Source: Vescimonas cirricatena (GTDB taxonomy: Bacteria > Bacillota > Clostridia > Oscillospirales > Oscillospiraceae). Taken from it: a stretch of 64,000 nt of DNA. Numbering within the stretch: the stretch's first letter is position 1; every line of letters starts with the position of its first letter. The stretch is from NCBI RefSeq assembly GCF_020687045.1, contig NZ_JAJEPW010000001.1, forward strand, positions 1-64,000, in the 5' to 3' direction. Both the position numbers and the translations under genes were made by a program. Below the pieces are notes generated by a model. It saw only the letters and a program-made list of their open reading frames with translations, was not told the DNA's origin and did not search any database. Of the stretch, positions 32,657 through 41,200 are shown in pieces.

Positions 32657-32968
32657 ATGAAAAAGCTTGAAACTGTGGAAAACAGGGTGCTTGCGGTTTT
32701 AAAGGAACACCCCGAAGCACGAAACGATGATATGAAGCTATATCTGCTCATAAGCAAAGCGTGTATCTATGATACTTACGGTATCGCAGATTTCAGCTTT
32801 GAAGATGTGATGAGCAATTACAAGGCTTACGGTATCCCTTGTTTTGAGAGTATCCGAAGGACACGACAAAAAATTCAGGCAAAATACCCTGAACTTGGCT
32901 GTTCCCCCGAAGTGCGCAGAGCAAGGCATAAAATGCAGCGTGTCTATTCCGACTACGCTAAGAGCTAA
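32657..32968 (+). CDS. Conserved ICE protein of unknown function
   Basis: A 103-residue basic protein, preceded by AGGAGG. It is mostly helical (NRVLAVLKEHPEARNDDMKL) with a repeated Arg-rich region (SIRRTRQKIQ, VRRARHKMQR) near the C-terminus that suggests nucleic-acid binding. No known domain was recognised. It starts a run of closely spaced genes leading to the large helicase. Confidence 0.65.
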   Translation: MKKLETVENRVLAVLKEHPEARNDDMKLYLLISKACIYDTYGIADFSFEDVMSNYKAYGIPCFESIRRTRQKIQAKYPELGCSPEVRRARHKMQRVYSDYAKS

Positions 32969-32985
32969 GACAGGAGGTAAAAGAA

Positions 32986-33240
32986 ATGGCAGCGAAAAAA
33001 AGTACAAATACCGCTTTGCAGCAGAAAGTAAAGGTGCTTGCAAAACTTTACGATTCCGGCTGCAAAACTGAAAAGGCCTTGAAGGCGCTGAGCCTGCAAA
33101 GTATTTTGAAAATCCCCGATATTTCCGTTTCCGATATGACGGTTATTACAGAGCTTCAGGAGCAGATTGCAAAAAACAGGCTCTTTTCCTATTTGGGAGG
33201 TGCTGATGATGAGCAGCAGTCAGAACAGAGCGACGGATAA
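32986..33240 (+). CDS. Small conserved ICE protein
   Basis: An 84-residue protein starting MAAKKSTNTALQQKVKVLAK, with AGGAGGT before it. It contains SGCKTEKALKALSLQSILKI, an amphipathic helical stretch that may be a helix-turn-helix. It overlaps the next gene by about 35 bases. Function unknown. Confidence 0.6.
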   Translation: MAAKKSTNTALQQKVKVLAKLYDSGCKTEKALKALSLQSILKIPDISVSDMTVITELQEQIAKNRLFSYLGGADDEQQSEQSDG

Positions 33241-33793
33241 GCATATTATCTGGAGCGATATAAATCTCAACCCTGATGATTGGCGTGACAATTATAAGGA
33301 TTTCCTTGAAATCAATGAAATTGACGGAGATCCAAACGACGAACATAAGCTGTATGAATATATGGTTGAAACCAATGGCGAGTATCTTTCCGATGAACGG
33401 GAAAATCTCAATGTCCAGCTTTCTCAGCCGATTATCGTTATCGGCGACATCGGCAGATGGAACGGCAGAGTGATGGGCTATAAAATGATTGATTCCGGCA
33501 ACATCAAGGACTGCCTGTATTCCGATACGGATATGACTGAATGGTATGTGGATAAGTACGGCGATCTTCGTGCCGACGCTGTTCATCACGATGGGACAAA
33601 TCACTATTTGTACCGTGTGTTTAAGGATACTGTTTCGCCGGAACAGATTGAACGATTGCAGGAAAAAATCTATTTTGGAAAAGCTACACGGGCAGATATA
33701 ACGAAGGTGACAAAACGGCTTGGAGATGAAATTGCGGCAGTCTATGGTTTCCACATACCGAAACAAAGAACAGCAGCCGAGAAAGAGAGGTAA
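33206..33793 (+). CDS. Conserved ICE protein, acidic N-terminal half
   Basis: A 195-residue protein. The start is ATG 33206 or 33209, with GGGAGG at 33195-33200. Features: DDWRDNYKDFLEIN, IIVIGDIGRWNGRVMGYKMI, and a His-rich DAVHHDGTNHYLYR. The product is acidic, a common trait of DNA-mimic or anti-defence proteins, but no family was recognised. It ends EKER; the GAGAGG coding for those residues is also the ribosome site of the next gene. Confidence 0.6.
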   Translation: MMSSSQNRATDKHIIWSDINLNPDDWRDNYKDFLEINEIDGDPNDEHKLYEYMVETNGEYLSDERENLNVQLSQPIIVIGDIGRWNGRVMGYKMIDSGNIKDCLYSDTDMTEWYVDKYGDLRADAVHHDGTNHYLYRVFKDTVSPEQIERLQEKIYFGKATRADITKVTKRLGDEIAAVYGFHIPKQRTAAEKER

Positions 33794-33795
33794 GT

Positions 33796-34248
33796 ATGCT
33801 TTCTGATGTTACTAACGAAAAAATTAAATATGCTAACTGTGGTGAGAATCGTGAATTACTCATTGACGAAATAATCCGCATTGGCATTTTAGATGTTTCT
33901 GGAAATCCTATTGCGGGTTGCAAGGAAAGGATATGCGAGCTTTATAAGTCACAACCTTTGTCACAGAAGGAATTTGGAGAAAAGTTAAACGCACTGTTTG
34001 CACCCAATGGATATAATCCAGTTAGCTTGCCGGCTGATGATCACACGCCATATAAACCATTCAAAATTGTATATAACAACGCCGGACTTCAATTTATGTT
34101 TAGGGACAGGAATGATAATATCCATTCGGAGTGTATTGGATGGAACGAAGTGGCACGGCGAACGGGTAGAATGATTCGACGAAGAGAATACTTTGCCAAT
34201 GAGTCGCTTTTGGAATTACGAAAAGTCAGAGAAAGGAGCGAACGCTGA
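33796..34248 (+). CDS. Hypothetical protein, AT-rich
   Basis: A 150-residue protein read from the ATG two bases after the previous stop. It contains LSQKEFGEKLNALFAPNGY and a basic ARRTGRMIRRREYFA near the C-terminus. It is more AT-rich than its neighbours, which hints at a later arrival. It ends RSER and overlaps the next ATG. No family recognised. Confidence 0.6.
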   Translation: MLSDVTNEKIKYANCGENRELLIDEIIRIGILDVSGNPIAGCKERICELYKSQPLSQKEFGEKLNALFAPNGYNPVSLPADDHTPYKPFKIVYNNAGLQFMFRDRNDNIHSECIGWNEVARRTGRMIRRREYFANESLLELRKVRERSER

Positions 34249-35189
34249 TGGATTTTGTTATCAATCCCCTTACGGAAGCAGAATGCAAATACACTTACGC
34301 ACAAAGCACACAGATAGAGGGACAGACAGGTTGCATAGGGCATTTGCGAGGCGATTTTGGCTCAGGCGGCAATGAGTTTTTTACCTCTTGGTTTGACCAC
34401 AGGCGTGATTTGAAAACAGACCAGTTCAAAAACGAGCTGGACGAGGTTATCAATGCTCTGCGCTCTGAAGAATACGGGCTGTTAAAAAGCCGCACCGATA
34501 TGTCACAGTATGCGAAAAGTCGTCCGGACAGTGCTTTTGAAGGCAGTTACACCACCGAGTATGGATTCCGTGCTGATACAGAAAAGTATGCTTTCCTGAT
34601 ACGCTGTAACCCTACCCGTGGAGACTATAACTTCTATTGCTACTGTTATGTGCGGGAATGGCTTGACCGCCATATGGAAAAAGCGAGCCGTGGAATCCGC
34701 TTTATCACGCCGGATTATAAGGAAAAATTCATAATTCCCGATGGAGATAAAATCCGCATTGCTTTAAGCGACGGTGAACAGCTTGACCGTACCTGCCGAT
34801 ATATCAATGAAAACTATTTGGAGGTTGGCAGCAATCTTTATCACATCTGTGAGTTTGCCGAGCGAATGGAACAGAACGGGAACACTATGATCCCCCTTCG
34901 TTCCTCTTTGCCTGAGCAATGCTATGTATTCGTGCAAACGGAAAATTGCGTCGGCATTGTCAAAAAGGGCGAAAGCGGATTTTACCGCACGGATATTCAG
35001 GGCGGTAAACCAAGTGAAACAAACGCCCTTGTAAACGAAATGAACGAAAAGCTCGGCTTGACGAAAGCTCAGGTGGAGGCAATGAAAGCAGGCTCAATGT
35101 TTGGCTGGGGCACACCTGCCGCCGATCCGAAAAGCTATGACAAAAACGGTATTCAAGTAAAGCCGAAACAAAAAGACTATGAAAGATAG
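34248..35189 (+). CDS. Conserved ICE protein (MDFVINPLTE family) of unknown function
   Basis: A 313-residue protein. Blocks include FGSGGNEFFTSWFDHR, FLIRCNPTRGDYNFYCYCYV, MEQNGNTMIPLRSSLPEQCY and a C-terminal MKAGSMFGWGTPAADPKSYD. Proteins with this layout sit just before the large helicase in Tn1549-like elements. The role is not established; the acidic, strand-rich middle would fit a polyvalent accessory domain. The start overlaps the previous stop. The C-terminus is KQKDYER, one of several Glu-Arg ends in the element. Confidence 0.65.
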   Translation: MDFVINPLTEAECKYTYAQSTQIEGQTGCIGHLRGDFGSGGNEFFTSWFDHRRDLKTDQFKNELDEVINALRSEEYGLLKSRTDMSQYAKSRPDSAFEGSYTTEYGFRADTEKYAFLIRCNPTRGDYNFYCYCYVREWLDRHMEKASRGIRFITPDYKEKFIIPDGDKIRIALSDGEQLDRTCRYINENYLEVGSNLYHICEFAERMEQNGNTMIPLRSSLPEQCYVFVQTENCVGIVKKGESGFYRTDIQGGKPSETNALVNEMNEKLGLTKAQVEAMKAGSMFGWGTPAADPKSYDKNGIQVKPKQKDYER

Positions 35190-35203
35190 GAGGAGTATAA
35201 CCG

Positions 35204-38200
35204 ATGGCACGAAAGTACGACCTGATTTCTGAAATGTACCGCCGTACCGCACACGCTGTTGTTTCTGATGTGCAGAACTGGCAAGCCTTTTTACGATGTG
35301 CCTGCCGAAATTACAGATTGCGCTGTGATGAGCAGCTTCTTATTTACGCTCAAAGACCGGACGCAACGGCGGTTTTGGAAATTGAGCGTTGGAATGATAA
35401 ATTCGGGCGTTGGGTAAACCGTGGCGCAAAAGGTATCGCTGTCTTTGAGGACGCTGACCGAAGCAGACAGCGCTTAATCCATTATTTTGATATTTCCGAT
35501 ACCCACGAAAGCCGCTATTCCCGCCCCGTTCCGATTTGGGATATGAAGCCGGAATATACGGACGATGTAATTGAATCCCTTGAAAACACTTTCGGCGAGC
35601 TGGAAAATAAGGACAGCCTTGCGGACGCAGTGATGAGCGCTGCTAAAAACGCCGCGGAGGATAATATCCCTGACTATTTGAGCGATCTGATGTATGCCGC
35701 TGATGACAGCTTCCTCTACGGTCTTTCCGAGGATATGATTACCTCTATGTATAGGAAAGCAGTAACAAACAGCGTGGCATATATGATGATGACAAGGCTT
35801 GGGATAGATACCGAGCCATATTTTGAATCGGAGGATTTCTCCGTTATTACGAATTTCAATACGCCGGAAGCCTTTAATGCCCTCGGTATTGCGACGAGTG
35901 ATATTGCGGAAATGGGACTTGGAGAAATCTCCCGCACCATTCTTGCCCTCGACAGAAACAATCGCATAATTGCGGATAGAGGAAAACCCGATTACAATAA
36001 GGCTGAAAAGACAAGCGAAAGGAGTTTTGATAATGAGCGAAATCACATACACAATGCAGGGCGATTACAACCTGCCGAACTTAACAATGCCGGAACAGCC
36101 GGAGGGGATTTTAGGCAGATACGCTCAGATGAGACGGAAGTTTCTCAAGGAACACCACAAAATCCGGTATTACAATCTTCTGACGAGCTGTACCCTGACG
36201 GAGCATTTGGCGGAGGTAGAACAGACGGCGATGAAACTGGAAGAAACCCTGATGAAGCAGATGGCAGCGCAGGAGGGCTTGACAGAGAGCCTGAAAGCGG
36301 CGGATATGATGAAGTGGGTACAGGGAATGAACAACTTGAGGAACAGAGTACAGGAGATCGTGAAAGCGGAAGTAATCTTCGCTTAGACTATTATGACAGG
36401 AGACACGAAGATACCAGTCTACCGTTTTTCGGCGGAGATGATACAATTCGTGAAATCCTCGGCATAACGCCCCACTTGAAAGCCTCAAAGGACGAAATTT
36501 GTGCTTTCTATGAAAGCAATCCCGATAACGCCGTCCGCACCGAATATATCAAAGGTATTTTCAACAATGATTATACTGAAGTAATTTTGAGCGATGGGCG
36601 GCGAGTCGGGTACAAAACTTGGCAGAATGTGCTTCAGCTTTGGGAAGGCAGTTACCTGTCCCGTACAAAACAGAGTTTCTATGATTGGGGTGTGATCGCA
36701 CAGCACTTTGAAGCAATGCGGCTTCTCGGTGAATTACAGGATACAATGAAGCCGCTTCCGTCGGTAGATGGACAACTGAACTTTATGGAAACGCAGGCAG
36801 AGGAAAAAACCTCTGCTTTTTCTTTTTCACAGGAAATCATTGACGCTGTTCTCACTCGTGGAAGCGGCGTATCTGAGGGAAAGTTCCGTATCTTTGAACA
36901 GTTTGAAAAAAGTTTGTCGGCAAAGGAAAATGTCGATTTCCTAAAGGACGAATATGGTTGGGGCGGCTCCTATCCTGTAATTACAGGTACAGGGATTGAC
37001 GAGCAGCACGACGGAAAAGGTATTTTGATTTCAAAGGGTATCGGTGATGATAAGCCTCATATCAGGCTGAATTGGAATCAGGTAGAAAAGCGAATCAAAG
37101 AATTGATACGCCTTGACCGTTATCTCAACCCGAAAGAAAAAGAGATTTATCCGCAGTGGCTCGAAAAGCAGGAGGAGCGCCGGGCTGAACTTGCCGAAGA
37201 ACAGAGAAACCGTGAAATCCTCTCATCTGCGCCATCCGAAAACAATACGGCTGTTTCCAAATCTTTTGAGTACAACGGTTATCACTTTGAGCCAACAGGA
37301 ATACTCTCTGCCAGAAGGACGCTAAAAGAGATTAGTAATGAAACTATTTCCAACAATACTCTTGGAATGTCGGCTTATGAAGGGGCTACTCACCCATATT
37401 CTTACGAAGAATTTTATAATGCTGCAAATAGCTCATCAGCAGATATTTTCAAATGCGTAGAAAACGGCAGACTATATATTCCGGGCGAAAATGAGTTATT
37501 TGAATACACCGGAAACTTTAATCCGATTTTGTCAATCGAACAATCTGAAACTCCTGAAAATTCAGCGTATGCCTATCATCTCGGTGATACGGTATATATG
37601 GGCGCAGACGAATATGAAATCCTTTCCTTTAACGATGAGCGTGTTGTACTTCACGATGTCCAATTTCCATTATTCCAAAAGGAGATGGACAGAGCAGAGT
37701 TCGACCGCAAGGTGCGGGAAAACCCAATGAACGATCACCTGAAGGTTAAGGAGTTACCGTCCGAAGAAAAAACAGATGAAGCGCCTGCCTTTGACATTGG
37801 TATGGGCTATCTTGGTAACGGTCTTACCGTCTGGAACAGAGCTGTTGAGGAAAGCGGCGATTACCAAACGATTGCCCATATCAGCGATGAAGGTGAAATT
37901 CACTACTATGTGGACGGACTGCCCGAAGATGTAGTGGCAAGGATAGAGCAGGCGGCAGCGCAGGAACAGCAAAAGTCTTTGTTTGCCGCTTCTTATCAAG
38001 TGGGTGACAGAGTGTATTTGGACGGCAAGCCGTTTGAAATTACACGGGTAGATGACTGGAATGTGGAGCTGATGGATCGTTCGGAGCAAAACCCGCAGCC
38101 ACGCTTGGAGAGCAAGGATAACTTTATGCAGCTTGTTCAGCAAAACGAGCGCAGCAACCGTTTTACAGACGCTTACCGTGAATACGGTGAGATCAAGGAA

Positions 38201-41200
38201 GAAAATCCTGACAGTCTTGTGCTGTATCAGGTGGGCGATTTCTTTGAAGCCTATGGAGCGGACGCACAAACCGTCAGCGAAGCGTTAGAACTGAATCTGA
38301 CTTCTCGCTTTATTGGAAACAATCAGCGAACTCAAATGTGTGGTTTTCCGGCAAACCGCTTGGAAACCTATATCAATATGCTGCTTGACCGTGGCTTTGA
38401 TGTGGCGGTTTCTGCCGCCGAAAACGGAGAGCGAAATACCCGCAACATTGTATCAAGCAACAAGGAAGATCCGGTACAGTCGCAGCCAGTCGGCAGGATT
38501 GAGTACCTTGATGAAGATGGAAATATAATCCACACAGATGAGTATACCAGCGAGTATCAATTCAAAAAGGATATTGAGGAAGAAAGCTCATTCGGCACAC
38601 GCTTACGCTTTTATGTGTATCGAGACGCAGAAGGAAAAACCATAGATCAAACCTTCATCACAAAACAGGATACCCCGTTAAATGTCTACGAAATCATTGA
38701 TTCGCCTTATCTTGTAAAAGACAGGACAGAAAACGCACTCCCGCCTGATGAAAGATTTTTCGTTATTGAAACTGATGAGGGCTACGCCATTTGGGACGAT
38801 TTGACAGAAGCGATCTATATCGACGATGAAGGCGTCAGCGAGGAATTTAAGAGCGAGTGGCAGGCAAATGACTATTTGGAACAGGTGAAAAAGTCTGTTT
38901 CCGAAAAGGAAGCTGCCGGACAGCTTGAGCCTGAACAAAAAGAAGCTAAGCCATTAACACCTGCTTTTGTCCAACCTAAACGCTCACGGGTACAGACCTT
39001 TGATTTGCACCCCGAAATCCCATTGTCTGAACGGCATACCTTTGACCTCGCCTCCCACGAAGTGCCGGAGGCAGGCAAAAAAGAACGCTTCCGTAGGAAT
39101 ATGGAAGCAATCCGTGTGTTGAAGGAATGTGAGTTTGAGAATCGCTTTGCTACACCCGAAGAACAGGAAATCCTTTCACAATATGTCGGTTGGGGCGGTA
39201 TTCCCGAAGCCTTTGACGAGAACAATTCCTCGTGGGCTGATGAGTTTATCGAGCTTTACACCGCCCTTTCCCCTGATGAATACGAGAGCGCAAGAGCAAG
39301 CACGCTGACCGCTTTCTACACCCCGCCAGTCGTCATTTCCTCAATTTACAAGGCAATGGAACAGATGGGATTCCGTGAGGGCAACATCTTGGAGCCTTCC
39401 TGTGGAATTGGAAACTTTATCGGTATGCTGCCACAGTCTATGCAGAACAGCAAAATCTACGGCGTTGAGATCGACAAAATTTCGGCGGGTATCGCACAGC
39501 AGCTCTATCAGAAAACCTCGATTGCGGCACAGCCGTTTGAAGAAGCCAATATTCCCGACAGCTTCTTTGACGCTGTTATTGGCAATGTGCCATTCGGTGA
39601 TATTCGAGTCAACGACAGGAGGTATAACAAGCATAACTTTCTAATCCACGACTACTTTTTTGCGAAATCCTTAGATAAGCTCAGACCGGGCGGCGTAATG
39701 GCGCTCATTACGAGCAAAGGCACAATGGATAAAGAGAGTCCTGCTGTGCGAAAGTATATTGCACAGCGAGCGGATCTTCTCGGCGCAATCCGACTGCCCA
39801 ATAACACCTTTAAGGGCAATGCCGGAACAGAGGTTGTCTCGGATATTTTGATCTTACAGAAGCGTGACAGACTTATTGACCTTGAACCGGAATGGGTACA
39901 CCTAAACACCGATGAAAACGGCGTAAAGATGAACACCTACTTCGTCGATCACCCTGAAATGGTATTGGGCGAATGGAAAACCGTGTCCGGCAGATTCGGC
40001 GAGGAAGATACCGTTGTTCCCTATGAAAACGCCGACCTTGCCGAGCTTTTAGAAGAAGCAATCTCCAATATCCACGCAGAGATCACCGATTATGAGGTGG
40101 ACGAGGAACTGACCGAAGAAGATAACTCCATTCCTGCCGATCCCGAAGTCCGCAACTTTTCCTATACGGTTGTGGACGATAAAATCTACTATCGTGAAAA
40201 CAGCCGTATGGCTCCCGTCGATGTTTCTGCTACCGCAGAAAACCGTATTAAGGGTATGATTGCGATCCGTGACTGCGTCAGAAACCTGATTGAAATGCAG
40301 ACCGCAGATTATCCCGATTACGAAGTTGAAAAGGAACAGCAGAAGCTAAATGAACTATATGATACCTTCTCCAAAAAGTACGGGCTGATCAATTCCCGTG
40401 CGAATGTGTCCGCTTTTTCGCAGGACAGCTCCTTTGCCCTGCTTTCCGCACTGGAGGTACTGGACGAAAATGGAGAACTGGAGCGCAAGGCGGATATGTT
40501 CACGAAGCGGACGATCAAGCCACACACACCCGTTACCTCGGTGGATACCGTCAGCGAAGCGCTTGCCGTATCTATGGGCGAAAAAGCCTGTGTGGATATG
40601 GAATATATGTGTTCCCTTACGGGCAAGACCGAGCAGGAAATCTATGAGGAATTGAAGGGCGTTATCTTCCTGAATCCGATGTACGGCTACGGCGGCAGTG
40701 ATGAGCAAAAGTACCTGATGGCGGACGAATACCTCTCCGGCAATGTGCGGGAAAAGCTCGCTTGGGCGAAAAAATCCGCAGAAGTTTATCCCGAAGATTA
40801 CAACATCAATGTAGAGGCGCTGGAAAAGGTACAGCCGAAAGACCTGACTGCCAGCGAGATTTTCGTGCAGCTCGGCACGACTTGGCTGCCGGAAGAAATC
40901 GCACAGCAGTTTATGTACGAGTTTTTGGATACGCCCGTTTATGCGAGATGGAATATCAAAGTCCATTACTCAAAGCTGACGGGCGAATGGAATGTGGAGG
41001 GAAAATCCTATGACCGTGGGAACCTGAAAGCCTACAATACCTATGGCACAAAGCGTGTCAATGCCTACAAAATTATTGAAGATACGCTCAATATGAAAGA
41101 TGTGCGTGTCTTTGACTATATCGAAGATGATGAGGGAAAAAAGAAAGCTGTCCTCAATAAAAAGGAAACCGCTATCGCCCAGTCGAAGCAGGAGCTTATC

